Origin: Vibrio hepatarius | GTDB lineage: Bacteria > Pseudomonadota > Gammaproteobacteria > Enterobacterales > Vibrionaceae | NCBI RefSeq assembly: GCF_011806575.1 | Contig: NZ_JAATOO010000024.1 | Coordinates: 1 to 64,000, forward strand | DNA length: 64,000 nt | Direction: 5' to 3' | In this document: in pieces, positions 7,525-16,554 of the stretch | Numbering within the stretch: position 1 is the stretch's first letter | Layout of the letters: every line of letters begins with the position of its first letter | The notes under the pieces: model-generated | Database searches by the model: none | What the model saw: only the letters and a program-made list of their open reading frames with translations | What the model was told of the DNA's origin: nothing | Made by a program: the position numbers and the translations under genes

Positions 7525-8612
7525 AACAGGTAATGCTCTACTGCCGTTCAGGTTTTGAGAAAGAATGTGCAGGAGAAATTCAAGACCGCGCGACGCAACT
7601 TGAAGTGTTCGGTTTCCCTCGCCTGAAAAACAACACGGGCTATGTCCTATTTGAATGTTACCAAGACGGCGACGCTGAGAAGTTGGTAAAAGGACTCGAT
7701 TTTAAGTCATTGATTTTCGCTCGTCAGATGTTTGCTGTTGCGACTGAAATCCAAGAACTGCCGCGTGAAGACCGAATTTCGCCAATTCTTGACCAATTGA
7801 GCGACGTTGAAAGTATGCCTCGTTGCGGTGATATTCGTATCGAAACGCCAGATACCAACGAAGCGAAAGAACTGCTTAAGTTCTGCCGTAAGTTTACAGT
7901 GCCGATGCGCCAAGCATTGCGTGGTAAAGGCATTTTATTTCCAAAAGACAGCCCGAAAAAACCGGTATTGCACATCTGTTTTGTTGCGCCGGGACATTGC
8001 TTTGTCGGCTACTCGCTGCCGTCAAATAACTCGCAGTTCTTTATGGGCATTCCACGTCTGAAGTTCCCAGCAGATGCGCCGAGTCGTTCAACGCTGAAAC
8101 TGGAAGAAGCCTTCCACGTTTTCATCCCGCGTGACGAATGGGATGAGCGCCTAGCACCAGGTATGTGGGGTGTTGATTTAGGTGCGTGTCCAGGTGGCTG
8201 GACTTACCAATTGGTGAAACGCTCAATGTTTGTTCATGCGGTTGATAACGGCATGATGGCAGACAGCTTGATGGAAACTGGTCAGGTTAAGCACCACCAA
8301 GAAGACGGTTTTAAGTTTGAGCCTGCGCGTAAGAACGTGACTTGGCTTATTTGTGACATGGTGGAGAAACCATCTCGCGTCGCGCAACTGATGGGTGAGT
8401 GGATCATCAGCGGTTGGGCGAAAGAAGCCATTTTCAACTTAAAACTGCCGATGAAAGGTCGTTATGACGAAGTGCTGGAAGATATCGAAAACTTGAAGAT
8501 CTTCCTTAAAGAGCACGGTGTGAAGTACAGATTGCAAGCTAAGCACCTATACCATGACCGTGAAGAGATCACGGTACACATCCAGTGTTTGTCGAACATC
8601 TCCCCGCATTAA
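7521..8612 (+). CDS. rlmM: 23S rRNA 2'-O-ribose C2498 methyltransferase RlmM
   Basis: RlmM methylates the ribose of C2498 in 23S rRNA. The 363-residue protein has an N-terminal THUMP-like region and a Rossmann SAM-binding domain with DLGACPGGW at 219-227. Conserved residues of the RrmJ-like core follow in [11 protein letters not shown] and [13 protein letters not shown] (Asp and Lys of the K-D-K-E set). The start is a GTG at 7521 overlapping the TGA of the preceding gene by three bases, so expression is coupled. A bidirectional terminator follows. Confidence 0.97.
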   Translation: MKQVMLYCRSGFEKECAGEIQDRATQLEVFGFPRLKNNTGYVLFECYQDGDAEKLVKGLDFKSLIFARQMFAVATEIQELPREDRISPILDQLSDVESMPRCGDIRIETPDTNEAKELLKFCRKFTVPMRQALRGKGILFPKDSPKKPVLHICFVAPGHCFVGYSLPSNNSQFFMGIPRLKFPADAPSRSTLKLEEAFHVFIPRDEWDERLAPGMWGVDLGACPGGWTYQLVKRSMFVHAVDNGMMADSLMETGQVKHHQEDGFKFEPARKNVTWLICDMVEKPSRVAQLMGEWIISGWAKEAIFNLKLPMKGRYDEVLEDIENLKIFLKEHGVKYRLQAKHLYHDREEITVHIQCLSNISPH

Positions 8613-8627
8613 TCGCCTGTCGATACG

Positions 8628-8658
8628 AAAAAAAGGCTCTGATATCAGAGCCTTTTTT
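8628..8658. terminator. Bidirectional terminator between rlmM and xni
   Basis: The palindrome GGCTCTGATATCAGAGCC (8635-8652) is flanked by A7 on the left and T6 on the right. It therefore works in both directions, for rlmM (plus) and the converging xni (minus). Confidence 0.92.
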
Positions 8659-8680
8659 AATGTGTCAACGTTGGCAACAT

Positions 8681-9460
8681 CTAATCTTCGTTGGGTCCGT
8701 TGTAACGTAAATCTTGAAGGTTAAAACCCAATTCGATATCGGTTTTTAGTGCAGATACTTGCTTTGACTTACGTGCAGCTTCAATGTGTTCATCGAGCTT
8801 TTTACGGTATTTAGCAGGCAGCTCTTCGCTGGCATACGCCTGTTCAATATCGCTGAACTGAGTGAGAATCTCTTTGGCCGCTTTTGGACCTATTCCAACG
8901 ACACCAGGTACTTGACTTGAACTCACCCCGGCTAAGCCCCAATAATCGGCTAACTGTTTGGGTTTGACGCCAAACTCTTTTTCGATAAACGGTTCGTCTA
9001 ACCATCGATGCTGAAAATAGTCGCGGATTTGCAGCGTCGGAGAAAGCAACTGACAATAACCTTTGTCAGTCGAGATAATCGTCACTTTCTCGTTATGCTC
9101 TGCCACTTTTACCGCTAAGGTCGCGACCAAATCATCCGCTTCATCACCTTCCGACAGCAGTGAATCAATGCCCAAATTCCACCATGCATCCTGAATCGAC
9201 TCCAGACCTTTCATTAGAGGTTCTGGCATGGGTTTTCGGTTTTGTTTGTATTCAGGAAGAATATCTGCGCGCCAACCACGGTCTTGCAGGTGGTGGTCAA
9301 ATACCGCGATGATATGTGTCGGTTGAGACTCTTTAATGATCTTGTTCAGTGTACGTGTTGTGGTAGTGATGGTTCTTGCTATATCGTTGGGATCGGGCTG
9401 AGCAGAATGCACGCGGCGAATAAGATTGAGAGCGTCGATAATAACAAGATGAATAGACAT
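8681..9460 (-). CDS. xni: Flap endonuclease Xni (ExoIX)
   Basis: This stand-alone relative of the DNA polymerase I 5'-nuclease domain has 259 residues. It opens with MSIHLVIIDALNLIRRVHS and contains AVFDHHLQDRGWRADILPEYK, EGDEADDLVATLA and the H3TH helix-hairpin-helix segment AGVSSSQVPGVVGIGPKAAKEIL. Xni proteins act on flap structures and lack some of the metal ligands of Pol I. An AT-rich hairpin that looks like a terminator for the upstream gene lies 7-36 bases before the start, so xni probably has its own promoter or depends on read-through. Confidence 0.93.
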   Translation of the reverse strand: MSIHLVIIDALNLIRRVHSAQPDPNDIARTITTTTRTLNKIIKESQPTHIIAVFDHHLQDRGWRADILPEYKQNRKPMPEPLMKGLESIQDAWWNLGIDSLLSEGDEADDLVATLAVKVAEHNEKVTIISTDKGYCQLLSPTLQIRDYFQHRWLDEPFIEKEFGVKPKQLADYWGLAGVSSSQVPGVVGIGPKAAKEILTQFSDIEQAYASEELPAKYRKKLDEHIEAARKSKQVSALKTDIELGFNLQDLRYNGPNED

Positions 9461-9466
9461 AGCAGT

Positions 9467-9496
9467 AAAAAAATAAGGGCAATTAAGCCCTTATTG
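9467..9496 (-). terminator. Minus-strand terminator upstream of xni
   Basis: On the minus strand AATAAGGGC, a 6-base loop and GCCCTTATT are followed by a run of seven T. It is oriented to end transcription arriving from the FadL-family gene, whose stop is 105 bases upstream. Confidence 0.75.
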
Positions 9497-9601
9497 TATC
9501 GGATGAGTTTTAGATTACCAGCGGCTAGTCACACCTCTGATTCGCAACTTAGCTCTGAATACGCTTCTGGCTAGGAAGCAATTTCAATACTGGTTATGAC
9601 T

Positions 9602-10723
9602 CTACGAATTCTTCCAGTTGTAACCCAAGCTCAAGAAGTAAAGTGCTGGATCATCAAACTGAGTATTTACAATTGTTTCTGAAGATGTTTCTGAAGACTC
9701 TATCAACACAGCTTCAAATGCGAGGCTAATTGAACTGGTTGGATCTATGGTATAATCAAAACCAGTGCCGATTCGATATGCGTTACCAGTAGGCACCGTT
9801 AAATCACCATTATGTTGACTTTCGTACATACTGGAATCAAACGCAAAACCAGCATTCCACACCATTTTGTCGTTCAATTTGTATTGAGTACCCAACGCGA
9901 CTTGGTAAGTATCTTTAGTCTCGACGTTCATTGTCGTTTGGTACTCACTCCAGTCCTGCCAGTTGATATTGCTCATTAATGCGAGCTTGTCAGTGAGCTC
10001 TTGATACACACTGAATATCACTTGTTGAGGTGCAATGGAATTTGAATTGTCGAACTCAAATTCCGTTTCACTTAAGTAAGATAACCCTAGGCGTGTCGTT
10101 GGGTCGAGTTGATATAAAACGCCAACACGTCCGTTAACTTGAACGTCTTCATCGGAGCCAGTTAGCGAATAATTGCCATTTTGCAAGCTCGCGTTGGCTT
10201 CAACTTTATACTTGGCATACTGAAGACCTAGTGCCGCACCGACCGACCATTGATCATTGATGCGATAAGAGGCAGAGGGCTGAATAGTGACTGCCTGAGT
10301 AATTGCACTAGGAACGTCAACTTGGGCAACGGGCTTATCGACTAAACCTTCATAACCAAGTCCGAGGCCATAGTTCCCGTAGAGACCGACACCTAGTGTC
10401 CATTTGTCATTCACTTGCTGGCTATAAAATGCTGACCCCATTGGCACATAACCGATCACATTACCAGCGTCACCAGAACGAGTATCTAGTTGAGCATCAC
10501 CATACAGGCTGATTAAGTTACCGGTGAAAGATTTTCCTGCCACATTAGCAAGCCCAGCTGGATTAGCCGCTAAAACGGAAGCATCTTGAGCACGTGCGGC
10601 CATACCAGCGGATGCTAAACCGATATCTGATGTAGTGGTTTCGTACAGGTATAACCCACCCGCTTGCGCAGCAGCACACGTCAGTAGAGAACTCGCTACG
10701 ACGATTTTTGAAAGATTTTTCAT
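9602..10723 (-). CDS. FadL/OmpP1/TodX-family outer-membrane transporter
   Basis: This 373-residue outer-membrane beta-barrel has a signal peptide (MKNLSKIVVASSLLTCAAAQA, cleavage near 21) and the family signature GLASAGMAARAQDASVLAANPAGLA (about 36-60). That segment forms the N-terminal hatch of FadL-type channels for long-chain fatty acids and other hydrophobic molecules. Alternating strand-like segments run to the end (LYFLSLGYNWKNS). The terminal residue is not the usual Phe. It lies 119 bases downstream of an RND pump gene on the same strand with no terminator between them, so it may be part of that operon. The substrate cannot be told from sequence. Confidence 0.85.
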   Translation of the reverse strand: MKNLSKIVVASSLLTCAAAQAGGLYLYETTTSDIGLASAGMAARAQDASVLAANPAGLANVAGKSFTGNLISLYGDAQLDTRSGDAGNVIGYVPMGSAFYSQQVNDKWTLGVGLYGNYGLGLGYEGLVDKPVAQVDVPSAITQAVTIQPSASYRINDQWSVGAALGLQYAKYKVEANASLQNGNYSLTGSDEDVQVNGRVGVLYQLDPTTRLGLSYLSETEFEFDNSNSIAPQQVIFSVYQELTDKLALMSNINWQDWSEYQTTMNVETKDTYQVALGTQYKLNDKMVWNAGFAFDSSMYESQHNGDLTVPTGNAYRIGTGFDYTIDPTSSISLAFEAVLIESSETSSETIVNTQFDDPALYFLSLGYNWKNS

Positions 10724-10842
10724 ACTAAAACCTATTGTTGTCTAGGGAACCCACGCTGCGACAGTGGTTGTATAGCTATGAAAGGCATTGGCCACACGTA
10801 CACAGCATGGGATATTTTGGAGTCGGTCTGTTGAAATCAGCG

Positions 10843-13800
10843 TTATTGCTCGCTCACTTCAGGTTCAGAGGGGTTCTTTCGCTTAAACTTCTCGCGCAGA
10901 GATTGCATCATTACGAAGAACACTGGCGTCAGTAGCGTGCCTACGAATGTAGAGAGAATCATGCCGCCGAACACCGCAAAACCCAGCGAATGGCGAGATT
11001 CCGCACCGGCGCCCGATGCAATAACCAGCGGGAATACACCCCAAATGAACGCAAACGCAGTCATCTGAACCGCTCGGAAACGGATACGAGCCGCTTCTTT
11101 GGCAGCATCTATGATGGATAAGCCTTTCTCTTCTCGCAGAACTTTGGCAAATTCCACGATAAGGATTGCCACTTTAGCGGACATACCAATCAAGATGACC
11201 ACACCGATCTGCACGTATAAGTCGAACGGTTGTCCCATCAGCAGTAGCGTGCTCATTGCGCCAAGAATCGCGACAGGAACCGCCATCATTACCGCAGCCG
11301 GAATGGTCCAACTTTCGTACTGAGCCACCAAGAACAAGTAGGTGAACAGCAAAGACAATGCAAACGCGATTGGCGCCATATTGCCTGCTTTCATCTCTTG
11401 GTAAGTCATGCCTGACCACTCATATGAGTAACCACTTGGCAAAGATTCCGCAGCCAGTTTTTCAATCGCTTTTACGACATCACCCGAGCTGTAACCTGGT
11501 GCTGGCGCACCGTTCACGGTTGCAGAGCTGAACATGTTGTAGTTTGACAAGGTATCTGGGCCGAAGATCGGTTCTACTTTGACTAAGGTCGCCAGTGACA
11601 CCATTTTTCCACTGTTTGAGCGAACATAGAGGTGGCTGATGTCGTCGATGTTGTCGCGATATTGCTCTTCCGCTTGCACTTTCACTTGGTACGAACGGCC
11701 AAACAAGTTGAAGTCAGAAATGTACGCACCACCCAATTGTGCTTGTAGGGTGCTGAAGATTTCGTTCAACGGTACGCCCATTGAAATCGCTTTATCGCGG
11801 TCAATATCGATGTAACGTTGCGGAATGTTCGCACGGAAAATCGAAAACGCACGCGCCACTTCAGGCAGTTGGTTGATTTGAGCAACAAAGTCGGCGGTTG
11901 TTTTTGCTAACTCTTGTGGAGATCGGCCCAAGTTGTCTTGCAGTACCAAATTGAAACCATCCACAGCCCCCATACCTTTGATCGCTGGCGTCGCGAAGAC
12001 GAATGAGGCAGCTTCTGGTGTTGAGTTAAGCATTTGGTTGACTTTGTTCATCAACACACGTTGGTGCAGCTCAGGGTCTTTACGTTTGCTCCAGTTATCC
12101 AGTTTGATGATCAACATGCCTGAGTTTGGAATCGCCGCCATATTGATAACCGAGAAGCCCGCGACTGAAACCACGTTCTCCACACCTTCCATCTGTTTTA
12201 GCTCATCAACGTACTTCTCCATTAATGGCGCGGTACGCTGCAACGCCGCTGCGTCTGGTAAGCGCATTTCGACCATGAACACGCCTTTATCTTCGTTTGG
12301 TACGAAAGAAGAAGGTACGGTCATGAACGCAAACGCGAGCACCGCGATAAGCGCGCCATACACCCCTATACTCAGTACAATGCGACGGCTCAAGAAGCCG
12401 ACTAAACCTTGGTATTTACGCGTGATCGCTTCAAAACCTCGGTTAAACGCACGCAAAGGCGCAATAGGTTGCGAGTGGGTTGATTTCAACATCAACGCAC
12501 AAAGGGCAGGGGTTAACGTCAAAGCGTTAATCGCTGAGATCAGTACCGATACACAGATGGTGACCGCGAACTGGTTAAACATTCGACCCGAAATACCCGG
12601 CAAGAGTGCAACTGGTACGAATACCGCCAACAAGATCAGCGTCGTTGCCAATACAGGCCCCGTCACTTCTTTCATTGCTTGGATCGTGGCTGGGATCGGC
12701 TCTAAGTGCTCTTCATCGATAACCCGCTCCACGTTCTCCACCACGATGATCGCATCGTCCACCACAATACCGATGGCGAGGATCAAACCAAACAGCGAGA
12801 TGGTGTTAATGGTCATACCCATAACGCCCATGATTGCGAACGTCGCAATGATGGAAACCGGTATCGCCAAGGTTGGAATGATGGTCGCACGCCAGTTTTG
12901 CAAGAAAACGTACACAACGAAGCTTACAAGAAGTACCGCAATCACCAGTGTCTCGTACACTTCATCAATCGATGTTTCTACGTATTCGGTCGAGTCATAC
13001 GCGATGTCGTAGACCAAATCGTCTGGGAACGATTTCTGGTACTCTTTCATGGCCTCTTTCACGCGTTCCATCACGTCAAGCGCGTTTGCTGTCGGCAACT
13101 GATACAAGGCTAAAACGGCAGCGGGTGCGTTATTCATACGACCATCAGCTTCATAACCTTGCGCACCAACTTCCACGCGAGCCACATCTTTCAAGCGAAT
13201 CAAAGAACCTTTCTTGCTCGCACGGATGATGATGTTCTCGAACTCATCAGCAGAAGCAAGTCGGCCTTTGGTTTGCAGAACGTATTGATATTGCTGGTCA
13301 CCCGGTGCTGGCATACCACCGATCTTACCCGCCGCCACCTGGATGTTTTGCGTTTTAATCGCGCCGACAACATCACTGGCAGAGAGCTTCAAGGTCGCCA
13401 ATTTATTAGGGTTCAACCAAATACGCATTGAGTAGTCTTTCTTACCGAGCAGCGTAATGTCACTCATACCTTCAATACGCTTTAGACGTTCAACAATGTT
13501 GAGATCCGCGTAGTTAGAGAGGTAGATGCTGTCGTAAGACTGTTTAGGAGAGCGCAGCGTGATAACGCCTAACATGTCGGAAGATTTCTTCTTAACCGTT
13601 ACGCCGATTTGGTTTACTTCTTGTGGAAGAGAGGACGTTGCCTGTGCAACCAAGTTGTTTACGCGAACCTGCGCCATATCGCCATCTGCGCCCACTCGGA
13701 AGTAGACGCGCAGTGTGTATGAACCATCGTTACCAATCACAGAAGACATATATATCATGTCTTCAACGCCGTTTACTTTGGCCTCTATCGGTTGTGCGAC

Positions 13801-13983
13801 CGTCTTTTTAACCACGTCCGCGTTGGCACCCGGATACATGGTGCTCACTGTAATTACCGTTGGAGAGATTTGAGGATACTCAGAAATTGGCAAGACTTTC
13901 AGGGCGATCATACCCATCAATGTCATCGCCAATGAGATCACCAAAGCAAACTTCGGCCGGTGAATGAAAAATTTACTTAACAT
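10843..13983 (-). CDS. RND (HAE1-type) multidrug efflux pump, inner-membrane transporter
   Basis: This 1046-residue, 12-helix proton antiporter is of AcrB type, with two large periplasmic loops (about 30-335 and 560-870). The proton-relay pair is Asp409-Asp410 in GIVVDDAIIVVENVER, and the partner lysine is in GMSAKVAILIVEFA of helix 10. Many Vibrios carry several such pumps (Vme/Vex), and I cannot say which this is. The adaptor gene ends 10 bases upstream. No TolC-type outer-membrane factor is encoded nearby, so a shared TolC is presumably used. Substrates are unknown. Confidence 0.95.
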   Translation of the reverse strand: MLSKFFIHRPKFALVISLAMTLMGMIALKVLPISEYPQISPTVITVSTMYPGANADVVKKTVAQPIEAKVNGVEDMIYMSSVIGNDGSYTLRVYFRVGADGDMAQVRVNNLVAQATSSLPQEVNQIGVTVKKKSSDMLGVITLRSPKQSYDSIYLSNYADLNIVERLKRIEGMSDITLLGKKDYSMRIWLNPNKLATLKLSASDVVGAIKTQNIQVAAGKIGGMPAPGDQQYQYVLQTKGRLASADEFENIIIRASKKGSLIRLKDVARVEVGAQGYEADGRMNNAPAAVLALYQLPTANALDVMERVKEAMKEYQKSFPDDLVYDIAYDSTEYVETSIDEVYETLVIAVLLVSFVVYVFLQNWRATIIPTLAIPVSIIATFAIMGVMGMTINTISLFGLILAIGIVVDDAIIVVENVERVIDEEHLEPIPATIQAMKEVTGPVLATTLILLAVFVPVALLPGISGRMFNQFAVTICVSVLISAINALTLTPALCALMLKSTHSQPIAPLRAFNRGFEAITRKYQGLVGFLSRRIVLSIGVYGALIAVLAFAFMTVPSSFVPNEDKGVFMVEMRLPDAAALQRTAPLMEKYVDELKQMEGVENVVSVAGFSVINMAAIPNSGMLIIKLDNWSKRKDPELHQRVLMNKVNQMLNSTPEAASFVFATPAIKGMGAVDGFNLVLQDNLGRSPQELAKTTADFVAQINQLPEVARAFSIFRANIPQRYIDIDRDKAISMGVPLNEIFSTLQAQLGGAYISDFNLFGRSYQVKVQAEEQYRDNIDDISHLYVRSNSGKMVSLATLVKVEPIFGPDTLSNYNMFSSATVNGAPAPGYSSGDVVKAIEKLAAESLPSGYSYEWSGMTYQEMKAGNMAPIAFALSLLFTYLFLVAQYESWTIPAAVMMAVPVAILGAMSTLLLMGQPFDLYVQIGVVILIGMSAKVAILIVEFAKVLREEKGLSIIDAAKEAARIRFRAVQMTAFAFIWGVFPLVIASGAGAESRHSLGFAVFGGMILSTFVGTLLTPVFFVMMQSLREKFKRKNPSEPEVSEQ

Positions 13984-13993
13984 AAGTACTCAC

Positions 13994-15136
13994 TCAGCTT
14001 TGTTCACTCTGTTGTTCAACGTCTTTCACCGTTGCACCCGGACGCACTTTTTGTAGACCATTCACGATGACTTTGTCGTTAGCCGCCAAGCCAGCCAGCA
14101 CTGCGCGTTCCACACCGTAAGTCTGACCTAGCTCAACGTTACGACGAGAGACAACGTGATCATCACCAACTACCATGACGTAGTCACCCGCTTGGTCTTG
14201 TTGAACCGCCGCTGATGGAATAAGCAAACCGTCGACCGTTTTGTTGCGCAGTTTGATGGTTAAGTTGCCGTATTCACCCGGCATAAGCGCGTATGTTGGG
14301 TTGCCGAATTGTGCTTCAGCACGGATTGAGCCGGTTTCTAAATCGATCTTGTTACCAACGGCATAAATTTCGCCACCAAATGGGTAAGTTGAACCGTCAG
14401 AGAGCGTCAAGGTTATGTCTAAGTCCAGTTTGTCATCGTTGCGATGAGCCACGTCGATCGCACTTCTTACGCGTCGATAGAGCTTTTCATCCACATCGAA
14501 GCCGAAGCGAATTGGGTCGATTTGAGTAATAGAAACCAGAGGAACGAGTTGGATTTTCGAGATGCGGTCGCCAACGCGGAAGTTACTGAAACCAACGCGG
14601 CCAGAGAAAGGAGCACGCACTGAGCTAAATTCAAGATCCAACCTTGATGAAACCAGTGTCGCTTTCGCCTCTTCTACCGAAGCAATCGCTGCGGCGTGTG
14701 CTGCAATGGCGTCATCGTATTGCTGCTCACTGATGCTTTTATCTTTAATAAGTTTCTTAACACGCTCTGCATCACGTGTGGTTTGAACGAGTTGCGCTTT
14801 TGCTTTTTGCAAAGACGCTTCTGCATATGCTAGCGCCGCTTTGTAAGGACGGTCGTCGATTTCAAACAGCAATTGGCCTTTTTCTACCATATCGCCATCT
14901 TTAAAATGAATCGCCGTTAATTCGCCACCGACCCGAGGCATTATATCAACGTCATTTACCGCTTCAGTTCGACCGATAAAAGTATGGTAAGGAGTGATTT
15001 TTGTTTCGGTTAAGGTAACGGTTTCAACAGAAGGAGCTTGGGCAGTTTTCGTTGCGATATCGCCAGTTTTACATCCCGATAGTAATGCAGAAGATATAGC
15101 AAAAGATACCAACACAAATTTATATTTGGCTTTCAT
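13994..15136 (-). CDS. RND efflux periplasmic adaptor (membrane fusion protein), lipoprotein
   Basis: This 380-residue adaptor links the RND pump to an outer-membrane channel. A lipobox LLSGC places the acylated cysteine at residue 22. Domains follow the usual order: lipoyl half-motifs around DGDMVEKGQLLFEIDDRPY, an alpha-helical hairpin (about 100-165, EASLQKAKAQLVQTTRDAER), then the barrel (RAPFSGRVGFSNFRVGDRIS) and the membrane-proximal domain to VRPGATVKDVEQQ. It precedes the pump gene by 10 bases. A 50-bp nested dyad lies in its upstream gap. Confidence 0.95.
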   Translation of the reverse strand: MKAKYKFVLVSFAISSALLSGCKTGDIATKTAQAPSVETVTLTETKITPYHTFIGRTEAVNDVDIMPRVGGELTAIHFKDGDMVEKGQLLFEIDDRPYKAALAYAEASLQKAKAQLVQTTRDAERVKKLIKDKSISEQQYDDAIAAHAAAIASVEEAKATLVSSRLDLEFSSVRAPFSGRVGFSNFRVGDRISKIQLVPLVSITQIDPIRFGFDVDEKLYRRVRSAIDVAHRNDDKLDLDITLTLSDGSTYPFGGEIYAVGNKIDLETGSIRAEAQFGNPTYALMPGEYGNLTIKLRNKTVDGLLIPSAAVQQDQAGDYVMVVGDDHVVSRRNVELGQTYGVERAVLAGLAANDKVIVNGLQKVRPGATVKDVEQQSEQS

Positions 15137-15154
15137 GATAAACCTACTTTATGT

Positions 15155-15204
15155 AGAAAGTGCCCTATCCTCAATATTTAAATATATGGATAAACACACT
15201 TTCT
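15155..15204. promoter_or_regulatory. Nested, exactly centred dyad upstream of the adaptor gene
   Basis: AGAAAGTG (15155-15162) and CACTTTCT (15197-15204) are perfect inverted arms. At exactly the same centre is the perfect palindrome ATATTTAAATAT (15174-15185), and TATCC/GGATA (15166-15170, 15188-15192) lie between, off-centre by one base. It occupies the 90-base gap between the outer-membrane barrel gene and the adaptor. It could be an operator for an unlinked regulator or an RNA element that lowers read-through into the pump genes. No T run follows, so it is not a standard terminator. Confidence 0.5.
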
Positions 15205-15226
15205 ATTCTGGAAACAAACGAGGGAG

Positions 15227-16015
15227 TTAGAATTGATAGTTAAATTCGATACGGTGATCACCATCACCAAAATTAACTTGTTCATTCCAGTTTGCAAAGT
15301 AACGAATATTTGCACGAGGATTAATTTGATAAGACAATGCAAATTCATGAGTTAAGATATTATCTTCACCAGCGTAATAAGTATCTTTATATTCGCTAGA
15401 GCCTGATAATGTATGCATATACATTGGATTATAGTTAATCCAGATTTTATCGGTTAATTCAATTTTTGAGTACATACCAACAACGGTGAAAGAACCTGGA
15501 ATTTCATAACCTTTATCATCACCACTAAAATCATTAGCAATAGTGACACCCGCACCAGCTAAAGGAAATAGTTGTAGCATCCCAAGCTTAGGTAGGGCTT
15601 GAATAAAGCTGTAAGATGCGTCTAATTTGTCGCTATCGACGTCGTAGTTTACATCCAATTGACGACCTAGACCTTTTGCGACTTCTACTTGGAAGTTACG
15701 TAGTCGGAAAGAGTCAATGCTGTCATCAACATTGGCATACATTGGTTCGTCATTGTCGCGGATGCCAAATAGCTCACCACCAATGCCTTTCATTTCGATG
15801 ATATTCATCGCCATCGTACCAGGCTGGCTAGATTGGTAAGTTTGACCGATTTTGATGTTTGCGCCTTTGTCCGTAATACCAAAGCCCGCTTGTGTGTAAA
15901 CAGCAAGCGGGTCAGACATATCTTGTAACGTTTCATTATTGCCAGTTTCTGCATAAGCCGAAGGCATTAGGTATAATATCGTAAATATCGATGAAATTAT
16001 TTTTGTAGTATTCAT
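15227..16015 (-). CDS. Uncharacterised outer-membrane beta-barrel protein
   Basis: This 262-residue protein has a signal peptide (MNTTKIISSIFTILYLMPSAYA, cleavage near 22). Alternating strand patterns run throughout, and a terminal aromatic-rich strand ends ...RIEFNYQF, with the C-terminal Phe expected of a BAM-assembled outer-membrane protein. I do not recognise a named family. Sequence such as NYDVDSDKLDASYSF and IWINYNPMYMHTLSG suggests paired strands of a porin-like or OmpL-like barrel. It is the first gene of a minus-strand group with the RND adaptor, pump and FadL-type porin, and has a long AT-rich upstream region. Confidence 0.75.
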   Translation of the reverse strand: MNTTKIISSIFTILYLMPSAYAETGNNETLQDMSDPLAVYTQAGFGITDKGANIKIGQTYQSSQPGTMAMNIIEMKGIGGELFGIRDNDEPMYANVDDSIDSFRLRNFQVEVAKGLGRQLDVNYDVDSDKLDASYSFIQALPKLGMLQLFPLAGAGVTIANDFSGDDKGYEIPGSFTVVGMYSKIELTDKIWINYNPMYMHTLSGSSEYKDTYYAGEDNILTHEFALSYQINPRANIRYFANWNEQVNFGDGDHRIEFNYQF

Positions 16016-16496
16016 ATAAATCTCAAGACTATCGTTAACTATTTCGAGTTATGTTAGTTGTTAGTGATTGTTATATGAATAACAATTATTTGGTGTTTTC
16101 AATATTTGTTAAGTAAAAAACTTATAGAAACAAATGGGAAATATCCTATATCGATTAATTAAAAATAAGAATTAGATCTATATATTTAACGATCCTTGTT
16201 ATTAAGTACTTTGTTTTTTGTTGTTCTTGTTTTAAATTGATACTAAATTTGAATTTTCTTCGTTATTTTTTATTGGGTTTTTTTATGTTTCGTTTCAAAG
16301 TAGACGTATTGCTCTAAATTAAGTTCAATAACCCCTCGTTATAATTTGGCTTCTAACCTAATCACATATGTTTTATTGATGTTGATTGAGAGAAAAGTCT
16401 AAATCAATATGATAAAAATAAGACTTTCTAGACATGATGGTAAAGTTACTAGCTATCAAACAATTATAATCAAAGTTGTTTTCTAGAATTTTAGAC
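16016..16496. other. Long AT-rich intergenic region
   Basis: About 480 bases without a credible gene on either strand, visibly richer in A and T than the flanks (runs such as TTATTTTTTATTG). It must hold the promoter of the outer-membrane barrel gene that starts at 16015. I could not single out a convincing -35/-10 pair or a recognisable operator. AT-rich upstream regions of this kind are typical H-NS and ToxR-type targets in Vibrio, but no specific site is visible. Confidence 0.6.
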
Positions 16497-16520
16497 TTCC
16501 CCCACATGAATGTGGGGGAA
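16497..16520. repeat. GC-rich hairpin downstream of ppnN
   Basis: TTCCCCCACAT (16497-16507) pairs perfectly with ATGTGGGGGAA (16510-16520). It lies 34 bases beyond the ppnN stop, on the 3' side of that minus-strand gene, in otherwise AT-rich DNA. No U tract follows on the minus strand. It may protect the 3' end of the ppnN mRNA rather than terminate it. Confidence 0.6.
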
Positions 16521-16554
16521 ATGGTCAGATGAATACATCGAACACTGTAGGTGG

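Noticed and set aside
10735-10935. A short plus-strand frame between the FadL-family gene and the RND pump
   Set aside because: It has no Shine-Dalgarno, overlaps the end of the pump gene, and shows no family resemblance.
11933-13012. A 359-codon plus-strand open frame
   Set aside because: It is antisense to the RND pump gene, which has full family motifs; the translation is low-complexity and has no recognisable domain.
16497-16520. Strong hairpin treated as an intrinsic terminator of ppnN
   Set aside because: The stem is perfect but no U tract follows in the ppnN direction; it is reported as a structure of unknown role instead.
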